DNA of 64,000 nt from Acidobacteriota bacterium (GTDB lineage Bacteria; Acidobacteriota; Blastocatellia; UBA7656). The translations under genes were made by a program, and so were the position numbers. Location: NCBI GenBank assembly GCA_040754075.1, contig JBFMDH010000011.1, positions 151,185-215,184 on the forward strand, given 5' to 3'. Each line of letters opens with the position of its first letter. The stretch's first letter is position 1. Shown here piece after piece: positions 36,216-45,700 of this stretch. The notes beneath the pieces were generated by a model. That model did no database searches, was not told where the DNA came from, and saw only the letters and a list, made by a program, of their open reading frames with translations.

Positions 36216-38438
36216 ATGAAATCAACTGTTCGGCTGTTTAGCTGCACGCTCATACTGGCAATTCTGGTCTCCCCCATTCATTCGTTTGCGCAACAGATTG
36301 ACCCGGTATTTGAACCCTTCCTCAAACGCCTCGGCGATGGATTATCACTCAGTAGCGAACAAGCTCTGCAAGTGCGCGAAGCGTTTATGAAGCACCTTCC
36401 GAAAATTACGGAATTGCAACAACGCGCCCGCAAAACGCCATATTCGCAGCAACTCTTTAATGATGCGCAAAAAGAGCAGAGCGAATTTCGCGAAGAACTG
36501 GCGGCGCTTTTAACCGAAGAGCAAAAAGCCAAACTGCCACGCGCCAATCTGCAATTGCCGATTCCCTTGCCGCCGCCGGTCGTGCTCATCGACATCGCGC
36601 CGCGTCTGCGTTCATCAACCTCGACCGCCGCGCTGGCAACCGGCGAATCGTTGATTGCAACCGGCGCGACATCAGCTAAAAGCGTACGCCTCAGCGAAGA
36701 GCAAAAAATCCTGCATATCCTGAATCGCGCAACTTTTGGCGCGCGTCCCGGCGACATTGAAACTCTCAAAAAAACCGGCATTGATAAATTTATCGAAACC
36801 CAACTGCATCCCGAAACCATTGATGACAGCGATGTGGAAAAGCGGCTCGCGGTGTTGCCGACCATACAGATGGGACAAGCCGACCTCTTTCAATTTTATC
36901 CGCCGCCGCCGGTTGCCGATGAACGTTATAAACAAGCGAATCCTCCGGCGATATTCGGTCGTCCGCAACAGATTTACGCAGAACTCGTGCAACAGAAACT
37001 GGTGCGCGCCGTTTCGAGCAATCGCCAGTTGCAGGAAGTGATGACCGATTTCTGGTTCAACCATTTCAATGTCTTCGCGCAAAAAGATGCGGTGCAATGG
37101 ATGGTCACCAGTTACGAACGCGATGCCATTCGTCCGAACGCGCTGGGCAAATTCCGCGACTTGCTGAGAGCCATTGCCCAGAGTCCGGCGATGATGTTTT
37201 ATCTCGACAACTGGCTTTCGGCTGCGCCCGATTCCAAACAACCGCGCCCGCCGCGCCCCAACCAGCAACAACGTCCGCCGCAAGCCGCGAATCCGGCTCC
37301 TGTAGCCGGTTCCACGTCGCAACCGCAAGAGATGATGAAAGCCGATGAGCCAAAAACCGCAAAGCCAACTGATTCCCAACCGTCCGCAATCCGCGAAAGG
37401 CTAATGCCTGCTCCGCAACTAGAGCGTCCGCAATCTCCAGCGCCACCGCCACCGCAAGCGCCGCGCAAACCCGGTATCAATGAAAACTATGCGCGCGAGT
37501 TGATGGAGTTGCACACCCTGGGGGTTGATGGCGGCTACACGCAAAAAGATGTGCAGGAAATCGCCCGTTGCTTTACCGGCTGGACGCTTGACCGCCCGTA
37601 CCAGGGCGGCGGTTTCATCTATCGTCACTGGATGCACGACAGCGGCAGCAAAACCGTTTTGGGAACCCCGATTGCCGCAGGCGGCGGAATGAGCGACGGT
37701 TTGCAGGTCATCGATAGGCTTGCGCGCCACCCTTCGACGGCGCGCTTCATTGCGAAAAAACTTTGCCAGCGATTCGTCAGCGACACCCCTTCAGCGCCAC
37801 TGGTTGAACGTGTCGCTGAAGCCTTTTTAAAAAGCGATGGCGACATCAAATCGGCTCTGAGAGCCATTTTCACGTCGCCGGAATTTTATTCGCCGACAGT
37901 CTTTCGGGTGAAATTGAAATCGCCGCTGGAACTCGTCGCCTCAGCGATTCGCGCCATTGACGCAGACACCAACGGCGCTCCGGCTTTAAATGACTGGCTG
38001 CGCCGCATGGGCGAACCGCTCTATCAACAGCAAGCGCCGACCGGTTATAAAGAGGATTCCAGCGAATGGCAAAACACCGGCGTATTTTTAAATCGCATCA
38101 ACTTCGGCGTGGCGCTTGCCAATAATCAAATTCCCGGCACGCGCTATGATGCGACACGACTGGTCGCGACTGAAGCCTTAACCGATACCGAAACCTTGAT
38201 GAATCAACTCGCCGCGCTCATCACTCACACGCCGCTGTCAACGAAAAGCCGCGAAGCCGTGCGCACAGGGCTTGAAGAAAAACCTCCCATGCCTAATGCA
38301 CCGCGACCTGTGGGCGTGAATGATATGAACCGACCACAACCTCTGCCAGCCAATTTGCAAAATGCGCCGCCTTTGAATCGTCGTCTCGCGCAGATGATTG
38401 CTTTGCTGATGGGCACGGCGGAGTTTCAACATAAGTAA
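36216..38438 (+). CDS. DUF1800 protein with Pro/Gln-rich insert, secreted
   Basis: 740 residues after a TAAGGAG ribosome site. Signal peptide to about 25; residues 35-110 look like a Spy/LTXXQ-type helical region (LSLSSEQALQVREAF ... LLTEEQKAKLPR). DUF1800 follows: ILHILNRATFGARPGD, FWFNHFNVFAQKDAVQW, NENYARELMELHTLGVDGGY and RCFTGWTLDR. Between FWFNHFN and NENYAREL is a low-complexity insert of about 85 residues (PRPPRPNQQQRPPQ-type) unusual for the family. DUF1800 genes usually sit next to a DUF1501 gene, but here the next gene is an MFS transporter. Confidence 0.88.
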   Translation: MKSTVRLFSCTLILAILVSPIHSFAQQIDPVFEPFLKRLGDGLSLSSEQALQVREAFMKHLPKITELQQRARKTPYSQQLFNDAQKEQSEFREELAALLTEEQKAKLPRANLQLPIPLPPPVVLIDIAPRLRSSTSTAALATGESLIATGATSAKSVRLSEEQKILHILNRATFGARPGDIETLKKTGIDKFIETQLHPETIDDSDVEKRLAVLPTIQMGQADLFQFYPPPPVADERYKQANPPAIFGRPQQIYAELVQQKLVRAVSSNRQLQEVMTDFWFNHFNVFAQKDAVQWMVTSYERDAIRPNALGKFRDLLRAIAQSPAMMFYLDNWLSAAPDSKQPRPPRPNQQQRPPQAANPAPVAGSTSQPQEMMKADEPKTAKPTDSQPSAIRERLMPAPQLERPQSPAPPPPQAPRKPGINENYARELMELHTLGVDGGYTQKDVQEIARCFTGWTLDRPYQGGGFIYRHWMHDSGSKTVLGTPIAAGGGMSDGLQVIDRLARHPSTARFIAKKLCQRFVSDTPSAPLVERVAEAFLKSDGDIKSALRAIFTSPEFYSPTVFRVKLKSPLELVASAIRAIDADTNGAPALNDWLRRMGEPLYQQQAPTGYKEDSSEWQNTGVFLNRINFGVALANNQIPGTRYDATRLVATEALTDTETLMNQLAALITHTPLSTKSREAVRTGLEEKPPMPNAPRPVGVNDMNRPQPLPANLQNAPPLNRRLAQMIALLMGTAEFQHK

Positions 38439-38849
38439 CATCTCCGCCAGCTAAAGCACGGCAGTCCTCTTTCGCGGTTCTTATAGGTTGCGGGGTCACA
38501 AAGCTTATTCGATTAACCGGGGATTTAAGATTGATACGGCAAACCGCTATTGATGAAGTCAAGTTGAATTTCCCGGCGCATACGGCGAATCGAGAGCCAT
38601 CATCAACGGTCAATGGCAAGCCTGCAAGGTCTTCCATCAACTCATTGAATCATTCATCAGCCTGAGATTCGCAAACCGCATCGCTTGCCCTGACAGTTGT
38701 TCCGGCAAATCGTTGAACTTTTCGCAATCCGGTTTTCACTTTTCAGCGGTTCGCATATAAAATCGCCTCTGCTTTATTGAAGAAATTATCCAAAGCGGCA
38801 GCGGGTTAATGATGTCTCTCTGCCAACTAAAAAATCTGAAAGGAAACCT
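38439..38849. other. Gene-free stretch between DUF1800 and MFS genes
   Basis: About 410 bases. No coding region, repeat or strong terminator was seen. A GAAAGGAAACCT ribosome-site-like sequence at the end serves the MFS gene. Confidence 0.5.
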
Positions 38850-40088
38850 ATGAATCAAGGGGTGCGCTGGCGTTTATCGGTAATGATGTTTTTGGAATAT
38901 GTCGTCTGGGGGATGTGGGCTCCGGTCTTATCGGCTTATCTGCAACGTTCGACAGCCGAAGGCGGCTTAGGATTTGACGGCAATCAACTGGGGTGGATTT
39001 TCGCGTTGTTGCCGATTGGCTGCATGATTGCGCCGCTGTTTGCCGGGCAACTCGCTGACCGCGTGATGGCTTCGGAAAAATTGCTCGGCATTTTGCATCT
39101 TGCAGGCGGCGTCTTTCTTTGTATTCTGGCGACGCGAACCTCTTACAGCAGTTATCTGTTGTTTATGGGCTTATGGTCGTTGGTTTATGGTCCGACCTTG
39201 GCGCTTACCAATTCACTGGCATTTCAGCACCTGCCCGACGCGCAAAAGAAATTCGGCTTGGTGAGAGTTTGGGGAACCATTGGCTGGATTGCCGCCGGTT
39301 TGTTGCTCACACTCGTGCGCCGGGCTTTCGATAATCAGGGATTGCCGGGACTTGCGGGCGATGACAGTTTATGGATTGGCGGTTTCTTTTCTATCCTGCT
39401 TGGACTCTTCTGTTTTGCCCTGCCGCACACACCGCCGCAAAAACGCGGGGATAGTCCGCTGGCGTTTCTTGCGGCGCTCAAGATGCTGCGCGACCCAGCA
39501 TTTCTGTTGTTTATGGTTATCGCCTTCATCGTATCTACTGAATTGCAGTTTTATTACATTCTGACCGCGCCCTTTCTGGAATCAGTCGGCGTCGCCAAAG
39601 CCAACGTCTCAGGCGTGATGACCATCGCGCAGGTTGCCGAAATCGGCACGATGCTGGCTTTGCCGTGGATGCTCGGCAGGTGGGGGGTGCGAAAAACTAT
39701 GGCTGTAGGCATTCTTTTCTGGCCCATTCGCTACGCCATATTCGCTTACGGGCAACCGAAATTTTTAGTCATTGCGGCGCTATCACTTCACGGTATCTGT
39801 TATGTCTGTTTCTTTGTGGTCTGTTATGTCTATGTCGATTCGGTTGCGCCGCCCGACATTCGCGCCTCGGCACAGGCGTTGATTACCTTCATCGTGCTCG
39901 GCGTCGGTATGGCGCTCAGTTCAAAACTCACGGGGTTCATCAAAGATTATTTCACCACAGCCGAGGGTGCCGATTGGACAAAGATATTTTTAGTGCCCTG
40001 CGCCGTGACGGTGATTTGCGCCATTGCTTTTTTCCTGTTCTTTAAGGACAGGCGCGCTGACACCGTTGAGGCGATTGAAGCAGCATAA
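38850..40088 (+). CDS. MFS transporter, nucleoside:H+ symporter type
   Basis: 412 residues, about 12 transmembrane helices. The opening MNQGVRWRLSVMMFLEYVVW and GMWAPVLSAYL, and the NSLAFQHLPDAQKKFGLVRVWGTIGWI block in the middle, match the NupG/XapB nucleoside:proton symporter group (PF03825). In Acidobacteriota and Bacteroidota this group also includes sugar porters, so the substrate should be taken as provisional. It stands alone with no nucleoside-catabolic gene nearby. Confidence 0.85.
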   Translation: MNQGVRWRLSVMMFLEYVVWGMWAPVLSAYLQRSTAEGGLGFDGNQLGWIFALLPIGCMIAPLFAGQLADRVMASEKLLGILHLAGGVFLCILATRTSYSSYLLFMGLWSLVYGPTLALTNSLAFQHLPDAQKKFGLVRVWGTIGWIAAGLLLTLVRRAFDNQGLPGLAGDDSLWIGGFFSILLGLFCFALPHTPPQKRGDSPLAFLAALKMLRDPAFLLFMVIAFIVSTELQFYYILTAPFLESVGVAKANVSGVMTIAQVAEIGTMLALPWMLGRWGVRKTMAVGILFWPIRYAIFAYGQPKFLVIAALSLHGICYVCFFVVCYVYVDSVAPPDIRASAQALITFIVLGVGMALSSKLTGFIKDYFTTAEGADWTKIFLVPCAVTVICAIAFFLFFKDRRADTVEAIEAA

Positions 40089-40096
40089 AAATTTTT

Positions 40097-40272
40097 CACC
40101 ACAGAGACACCGGGACACAGAGATGAAGAAGAAAGGGAGAAGGGGAGAAAGGGAGAAGGGGAGAAAGGGAGAAGGGGAAAAGTTTGCGCGTTTCACCTCT
40201 TCTCCCCTTCACCTCTTCACCTCTTCTCCCCTTCACCTCTTCATCCTTCTCGGTGTCTCAGTGTCTCGGTGG
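40097..40272. repeat. Polypurine/polypyrimidine dispersed element, copy 1
   Basis: Outer ends CACCACAGAGACACCGGGAC and GTGTCTCAGTGTCTCGGTGG are inverted relatives. Inside, an 8-base purine tandem (AGAAGGGG/AGAAAGGG) is followed by a pyrimidine tandem (TTCACCTC/TTCTCCCC). The same element occurs in reverse orientation at 55620-55750. It lies directly after the MFS stop codon. Confidence 0.85.
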
Positions 40273-40326
40273 TTTATTTTATCAAGGCTGTGAGCGCTCA
40301 GGTTATAACTAAACACTGGAGGTTCG

Positions 40327-40692
40327 ATGGTCAAAACGGTTCGTTTGCAGATTAAAGACGGATTGGGATTGCCTTCGGGATTTATTTCGCCTGCCACCTA
40401 TGATTGCGTACTCTATTACACGGTGCCTGAAGATTGGCTTAGCGACGGCAAGGTGACGCCTGAAAAACAGGAAGCGATGCTTGAAAATATGTATGGCAAG
40501 ACCTGGCGACAGGGAAACTCCGACGGTTCTTATTACGCCGTGCTTGCGCTTGACGCAAAAATTTTAAGTGATGAAGAGATGCAAAATCGCATCTGGCTCA
40601 GTGAAGACCCGAATGATAGAAATTTCAAATACTGGTTTTATCAGGTTTCCGAAACCGGCGAATTCAAAGGGGTCAAACGCGAAGAATTTTGA
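40327..40692 (+). CDS. Conserved-looking small protein of unknown function
   Basis: 121 residues with a CTGGAGG ribosome site. Soluble, no signal peptide, with aromatic-rich patches (YDCVLYYTVPEDWL, FKYWFYQVSETGEF). Not recognised. Its stop is 14 bases before the next start, so it is probably co-transcribed with the SH3 protein. Confidence 0.7.
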   Translation: MVKTVRLQIKDGLGLPSGFISPATYDCVLYYTVPEDWLSDGKVTPEKQEAMLENMYGKTWRQGNSDGSYYAVLALDAKILSDEEMQNRIWLSEDPNDRNFKYWFYQVSETGEFKGVKREEF

Positions 40693-40705
40693 TAGTGGAA
40701 AAGGA

Positions 40706-41695
40706 ATGATGAATAAAAAATTGTATTTACTTGTTCTTTTAATGGCTGGCGTATTCGCAAACGTCACGGATATTCATGCAGTACAGACCCCGACCGGCAA
40801 ATCACGCATCATCATTGCCTCAAACGTCAAGGCGCGTTCAGCGCCAAACGTCAACGGCGAAGAGGTGATGAAACTCGGCATCGGCACGATTGTCAGCGAA
40901 GGCGAGCCTTCACTTGAAAAAGCCAAAATTGCCGGCAAAGAAGATTACTGGTATCGCGTGGGGCTTCCCGATGGCAAAGACGGCTGGGTATTTGGCGGTT
41001 TTACCCAACCGTTCGATGAAAACAAACGCGCCGCGATTTACAAACAGATTGCCGACGAGCGGTTGAAACTTGAAGAGATGAGTTATGCCGATGCAACGGA
41101 TTTATTCCGCTTTCTCTCATCGGCGGTCAAAGAGATGAAAACGCCTGCGGATGCGGCGACGATTGAACTGGCAAAACTTCTGGCTCTGCACAAAACTGCG
41201 CTAACGATTCAAAGCGATCAGCAGGAGCAGGAACCTTACAAAACATTTTTAAAGACCAATGAAGCGAGTTTGATTTACAGCGAACCCGCCGGTTCGTGGT
41301 TTCTGAATACCGATGCGCTGTGGAATCTGCACAAAAAATATGCCACCTTGCCGGTTGCCGAACGCATCGCCTGGGCGGCGGCGCAAAATCCCGTGGGCGG
41401 CGAATGCGAAGGCTATGTGCCCTGTCATGTTGCGCGAATCAATATAACAATCGGGCGTTATCTGAAACTCTATCCGCAAGGCGCACACGCCGCTGAGGCG
41501 CTCACGCAAATCAGCGAAGAGGCGCAAAGCCTGATTGAATATGCAAAAGATAGTACAGAGAAACCGACGGCTGAGGAGCGCAAAGAGGCTGCGCCGGAAT
41601 TTGCCGCGTTGCGCGCCACGCTTGCAAAAGTGACCGATGCCAAGAAAGCCGCAACAGTTCAAGTGCTCACCAAACTTGAACAACTATATCGTTGA
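40706..41695 (+). CDS. Exported SH3-domain protein
   Basis: 329 residues from ATG 40706 (AAAAGGA ribosome site; a second in-frame ATG follows at 40709). Signal peptide to about 25 (LYLLVLLMAGVFANVT). A bacterial SH3b domain at about 33-105 (IIASNVKARSAPNVNGEEV ... DYWYRVGLPDGKDGWVFGG, read with gaps). The remainder is helical with a lone CEGYVPCH motif near 235. SH3b domains often bind cell wall or peptides; the exact role is unknown. Confidence 0.8.
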   Translation: MMNKKLYLLVLLMAGVFANVTDIHAVQTPTGKSRIIIASNVKARSAPNVNGEEVMKLGIGTIVSEGEPSLEKAKIAGKEDYWYRVGLPDGKDGWVFGGFTQPFDENKRAAIYKQIADERLKLEEMSYADATDLFRFLSSAVKEMKTPADAATIELAKLLALHKTALTIQSDQQEQEPYKTFLKTNEASLIYSEPAGSWFLNTDALWNLHKKYATLPVAERIAWAAAQNPVGGECEGYVPCHVARINITIGRYLKLYPQGAHAAEALTQISEEAQSLIEYAKDSTEKPTAEERKEAAPEFAALRATLAKVTDAKKAATVQVLTKLEQLYR

Positions 41696-41734
41696 GCGAT
41701 GAGACTGAGTACAGTGGAACTTAAATTTCTGGAG

Positions 41735-41798
41735 GTTCAGAGTTACGCATTGATGCGTGAATCGCTCTTCTCTCACGACTGAAGGCGTAACTCTGAAC
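41735..41798. repeat. Small palindromic element, 14-base perfect inverted ends
   Basis: GTTCAGAGTTACGC (41735-41748) and GCGTAACTCTGAAC (41785-41798) flank a 36-base centre. It shares the core AGTTACGCAT and CTCACG..T.AAGGCGT with the 25.9-kb element. Confidence 0.85.
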
Positions 41799-41829
41799 GC
41801 TGAAAAGTATCAACTTATCTTAGGTTCCA

Positions 41830-42168
41830 ATGTATTCAGAAGTAAAAATAAATTTTCAACAAGACTATGCCATCGCCATCGAAGGCGATTTGCATCAAGC
41901 CAATGCCGCAGCCTTTGAGAAGCGGCTGGCAGAGTGTGAAATCAATCCCGACGCCGTGGCGCTGGATATGTTGGAATTTGATGTCAGCGATGGCATTGCT
42001 ATCGTCACCACCATTAATGCGATTCGCCAAATTTTAACCCGCACCAAAAAATTGAAACTGGTTGCCGCGCCGCAAATCCTCTGCCATAACCTCTATCGCG
42101 TCGGTCTGTTTGGCATAGACAGTCGAATCGAACTGGTCGCCATGCGCGAAGATGAACCTTACGCATAA
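41830..42168 (+). CDS. STAS-like (anti-anti-sigma) protein
   Basis: 112 residues matching a STAS fold: strand IAIEGDLHQANAAAFEKRL, then VALDMLEFDVSDGIAIVTTI, then KLKLVAAPQILCHNLYRVGL. The usual DSxG phosphorylation motif appears as VSDG (Ser near 53), so regulation by a serine kinase is possible but not certain. No switch kinase or phosphatase gene is nearby. Confidence 0.65.
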   Translation: MYSEVKINFQQDYAIAIEGDLHQANAAAFEKRLAECEINPDAVALDMLEFDVSDGIAIVTTINAIRQILTRTKKLKLVAAPQILCHNLYRVGLFGIDSRIELVAMREDEPYA

Positions 42169-42343
42169 ACAATCATCAGCCACTTGATACCCTGACCGGA
42201 AAACTATCCACCCTGGCACGCTGCTACAAAACCCTATTTGCGCTCACAGAAACGCTCATCGGCTTTTCCGGTTGTGCGTTGCGCATGTTTGCGTGGGTGT
42301 TTAGAATGCCGTTTCTTAATCAATCTCAATGGGAGTTAGTTGC

Positions 42344-43588
42344 ATGAAAAAATTGTTCATCGCAGGGTTGTGCGCCACACTGTTCACCTTCAACCTTGCC
42401 CTTGCCGAGCAGGATTACAACGCCGAAGCCAAACAAATCATGAATCGCGCTGATGTGCAACGGGCTTTTGCGCACGTTGACGCGCACCAAGACCCGATAC
42501 TTCAGGAATGGATTCAACTCACGGAAATCAATGCGCCTTCGGGCAAAGAACGTGAACGCGCCGAAGCGGTTAAAAAAATTCTTGAAAGCCTCAAACTCGA
42601 CAAAATTTATTATGATGCCAAAGGCAATCTCATCGCCCTTCGCAAAGGCACCGCCGCAAACGGTAAAGCGGTTGTCATTGATGCCCATCTCGACACGGTT
42701 TTTCAGGAAGGCTTGAAAATTAAAGCGCAAATCAAAGATGGCAAATTGTATGCGCCGGGCGTCGGCGATGACACGCGCAATGTCGAAGCCATGCTTGCAA
42801 CCATTCGCGCCCTCAATGATGCCAATATCAAAACCAAACTCGATTTGATTTTTCTTTTTTCCGTCGAAGAAGAGACCAGTATGCTTGGCGCGAAAGCTTT
42901 CGTAGACGAAAACAAATCGCGCATCGCTTCTTACGTTGCGCTCGATGGCGGCTATGAAAATATGACCTACGCAGGCATCGGCATCAACTGGTACAAACAC
43001 CATTTTCTCGGCGCAGGCGGGCATACACGCTCAAAAACCCCGCCTTATTCGGCGACCTTGCCGATGGCGCGCGCCATTTCGCGCATCTATGCGCTTGAAC
43101 TGCCGAAAGAGCCGACCGTCAATTTAAACATCGGCATGCTGGGCGGCGCAGAGGTCGTCAATGCCAAAGCCGCTGACGCCTGGTTTACCGTAGACCTGCG
43201 TTCAACCGATCAGAAATTGATTGACGAATACGAAACGAAGATTGCAGTCATCGTCAACGAAGAAGCGGCGCGCGAAGGCATGAAATTAAAAACCGAACTG
43301 GTTACGGAAAAACTTCCGGCGGCGCAGATTCCCGGCAATCGCGAATCGTTCACGGTGCGCATGGCTGAGGCGGCGCATCGCGCCATCGGTTTTGAAAATG
43401 TGCAGGTCACACCGACGGCATCGAATAACGCCAACATCGCTTTGCTGGGCGGTGTGCAGGCATTTTCCACGGGCTGCGCGCCTTGCGGTGGCGATCATTC
43501 GCTCGCGGAATGGTGCGCTATTGAACCATTTTACAAAGGCATTAAAAAGCTCATCCTGCTCGAAGTCGCGCTCGCCGGCAGTTTGTAG
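42344..43588 (+). CDS. M20-family metallopeptidase, secreted
   Basis: 414 residues from ATG 42344 (GGGAG ribosome site). Signal peptide to about 21. Zinc-site motifs run in order: DAHLDTV, GVGDDTRNVEA, FSVEEETSMLGA (catalytic Glu pair), and a C-terminal GGDHSLAEW His. The lid/dimerisation domain is between. The family includes aminoacylases, tripeptidases and carboxypeptidases; this one is probably a periplasmic peptidase. Confidence 0.9.
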   Translation: MKKLFIAGLCATLFTFNLALAEQDYNAEAKQIMNRADVQRAFAHVDAHQDPILQEWIQLTEINAPSGKERERAEAVKKILESLKLDKIYYDAKGNLIALRKGTAANGKAVVIDAHLDTVFQEGLKIKAQIKDGKLYAPGVGDDTRNVEAMLATIRALNDANIKTKLDLIFLFSVEEETSMLGAKAFVDENKSRIASYVALDGGYENMTYAGIGINWYKHHFLGAGGHTRSKTPPYSATLPMARAISRIYALELPKEPTVNLNIGMLGGAEVVNAKAADAWFTVDLRSTDQKLIDEYETKIAVIVNEEAAREGMKLKTELVTEKLPAAQIPGNRESFTVRMAEAAHRAIGFENVQVTPTASNNANIALLGGVQAFSTGCAPCGGDHSLAEWCAIEPFYKGIKKLILLEVALAGSL

Positions 43589-43696
43589 TCCATAGCAGGC
43601 GCTTGGTTATTAAAATCGTTTTTAGCATTTGCATTTACCCTAACGTTTTTTGTCCGACTACAGGCTACGGACTACGGACTATTTGAAAGGAGATTT

Positions 43697-44194
43697 ATGA
43701 AAGGTCAAAAATGGTTGTTCTTAGCAAGCTGGGTTCTGCTGTTGATGTTGTTTGCCAGCGTCGGTTTTCTTTCGCTGAACTCTTTGAGAGTCGCTTATTC
43801 CGGTCAAAACGACCTACTGGCAACCGTGACCATTGACGGCAAAGAAAAAGCCATCGGGCTTGAGCAAATCAGAGAAATCGGCGGCGATGCGGCGGTCAAA
43901 GCTTTCAAAGCGCGACGCGCCACCGCTGCGACCTTCGCGTTCGGTTATGCGTTGCTGGCGCTCTTTGTCGTTTTATTCCCGTATCGTCGCGGCGAAAAAT
44001 GGGCGTGGGTTGCCCTGTTGCTTGCCACCTTACTTTCGCAACTCTTTTCTCTGGCGCGGGTTTTCACTCTGGGAACCGTGCAGGGTTCAAGCGCATCGCT
44101 TATCGTGCTGGCGATTGCGTTGCTCGGATTGCTCGCGGGCGCGCCACATCTGTTTGCGAAAAAGCCGATTGAAAATTTTGAAGAAGTGAAATAA
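43697..44194 (+). CDS. Small membrane protein with four helices
   Basis: 165 residues. Hydrophobic helices at about 7-28, 76-95, 103-120 and 132-150, with a soluble loop after the first (about 30-72). GAAAGGAG ribosome site. Not recognised. The stretch from its stop to kdsB (about 280 bases) holds nothing recognisable. Confidence 0.65.
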   Translation: MKGQKWLFLASWVLLLMLFASVGFLSLNSLRVAYSGQNDLLATVTIDGKEKAIGLEQIREIGGDAAVKAFKARRATAATFAFGYALLALFVVLFPYRRGEKWAWVALLLATLLSQLFSLARVFTLGTVQGSSASLIVLAIALLGLLAGAPHLFAKKPIENFEEVK

Positions 44195-44475
44195 CGATTA
44201 CAAGTTTATCGACCCGGCAATTAAAGAAAAATAGCCAGCGGTTTCCGCATTGGAAGTTGAGTTACCAATCATCACGCCCTGATTGAGCGAAGGCGAGCCT
44301 TGAGAAATCCTGCCGGGCGAAATTCAGAAAGGCGAGGCTCTTTTCGCTCCTTGTCGGGTCTTCTGCTGCTTTGGCTTTTCCTGAGTTGGCTCTGGCGCTT
44401 GAGCGGATATATTTTTTTCTTCGTACCGCTTCATTTGACAAACCGCTTTCGCATGACTTAGTGTGAAGACCCGTG

Positions 44476-45264
44476 ATGGGAAAAGCGGTTGCAATCATCC
44501 CAGCGCGGTTCGCTTCAACTCGATTGCCGGGTAAGCCAATCCTTCCTCTGAAGAACATCCCGCTCATCATTCACGTGGTCAATCGCGCCAAACAGGCGAA
44601 TTTGATTGCGCGCGTCATTGTCGCAACCGATGACGAACGCATCTTGAATGCGGTAATTGAGCACGGCGGCGAAGCACAAATGACCTCGACTGAGGCGGCT
44701 TCGGGAACCGACCGCATCGCTGAAGTTGCAGCGCGTCTTGACGCCGAAATCATTGTCAATGTGCAAGGCGATGAACCGCTCATTGACCCCACAACCATTG
44801 ATGCAGCGATTGCGCCAATGCTGGAAGACGGGCATATTCATATCAGCACCACATCGGAACCCATCACCGAAATTGCAGACGTTTTCAATCCCAACGTCGT
44901 CAAAGTCGTAACCGATAGCTTGGGCTTTGCGCTCTATTTTTCGCGTTCGCCGATTCCCTACATTCGACCGGACGGCGGACTGACGCTTGAAGCGTTTTTA
45001 CAACAAGACCCGACGCGGCTCGTAAATTTTCGCAAGCATTCGGGACTGTACGTTTATCGCAACGAATTTTTACAAAGGTTTGCGCGAATGCAGCCTTCAG
45101 GGCTTGAACGCCTCGAAAGCCTTGAACAACTTCGCGCTCTGGAGAATGGTTATAAAATCCGCGTCGTCAGAGTCGCCCATCGCTCCGTCGGCGTTGACAC
45201 CGAGCAGGATTATGAACGAGTGAAACGGTTATTTGAAGGGGAACGAGATGGCGCGCAAAAGTAA
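44476..45264 (+). CDS. kdsB: 3-deoxy-manno-octulosonate cytidylyltransferase
   Basis: 262 residues from ATG 44476 (a GTG one codon earlier is open). Activates Kdo with CTP for lipopolysaccharide assembly. IIPARFASTRLPGKPI is the nucleotide-binding N-terminus; VNVQGDEPLI holds the metal-binding Asp; FSRSPIPYI and KHSGLYVYRNEFL are further family motifs. It supports a Gram-negative outer membrane. It is followed by a DUF1016 relic and then pyrG, whose product supplies CTP. Confidence 0.96.
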   Translation: MGKAVAIIPARFASTRLPGKPILPLKNIPLIIHVVNRAKQANLIARVIVATDDERILNAVIEHGGEAQMTSTEAASGTDRIAEVAARLDAEIIVNVQGDEPLIDPTTIDAAIAPMLEDGHIHISTTSEPITEIADVFNPNVVKVVTDSLGFALYFSRSPIPYIRPDGGLTLEAFLQQDPTRLVNFRKHSGLYVYRNEFLQRFARMQPSGLERLESLEQLRALENGYKIRVVRVAHRSVGVDTEQDYERVKRLFEGERDGAQK

Positions 45265-45620
45265 TCTGGCGACGAAAACCCAAACGTCATCCGCTGGTAA
45301 GTCAAGTCTGCAACCGGCGAGCACGGCAAGGGATTCGATGAAAGAAATCTCTGATATTCGTCGCTTTTATCTTACTTTTCCAATTCGGAACGCAGTGCGT
45401 GCCGAATTGACCTGGACGCATTATCGTTTGCTGCTCAAAGTCGAACGCCAGGAGGCGCGCAATTTTTATATGCTTGAATCCATCAACAACAATCGGAGCA
45501 CCCGCGAACTTGAACGACAAATCAATTCGCTGCTCTATGAACGCCTGGCTTTGAGCATTGCAACGCGAACTGCGTCAAGAACGCGAAAGAGTTGAATTGG
45601 AAATCAGACTTCTTAAATGA
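45248..45620 (+). pseudogene. DUF1016/YhcG-type PDDEXK nuclease relic with internal deletion
   Basis: From ATG 45248 the frame keeps the diagnostic middle of DUF1016_N (RRFYLTFPIRNAVRAELTW, THYRLLLKVERQEARNFYM, TRELERQINSLLYERLALS), then ends at 45595 after a shift. In another frame at 45567-45620 it reads ELRQERERVELEIRLLK then stop, which is the usual C-terminus of these proteins. The PDDEXK nuclease domain between is gone, and the N-terminal 60-odd residues are also shortened. The start overlaps the kdsB end by 17 bases. Confidence 0.82.
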
Positions 45621-45700
45621 AAGATCAGAAGTGTGCCCCGCACTTTTGCGAACTCAGCAGGTTGATAGATGGTCACTAAAACGATAGGAGAATAACTGAA

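Noticed and set aside
36672..37379. 235-codon minus-strand open frame
   Set aside because: Antisense to the DUF1800 gene and with no family features.
40024..40293. 89-codon open frame across the purine/pyrimidine element
   Set aside because: Its sequence is the repeat itself plus the MFS gene's end, with no sign of a gene.
42326..43024. 232-codon minus-strand open frame
   Set aside because: Antisense to the M20 peptidase, whose motifs are complete.
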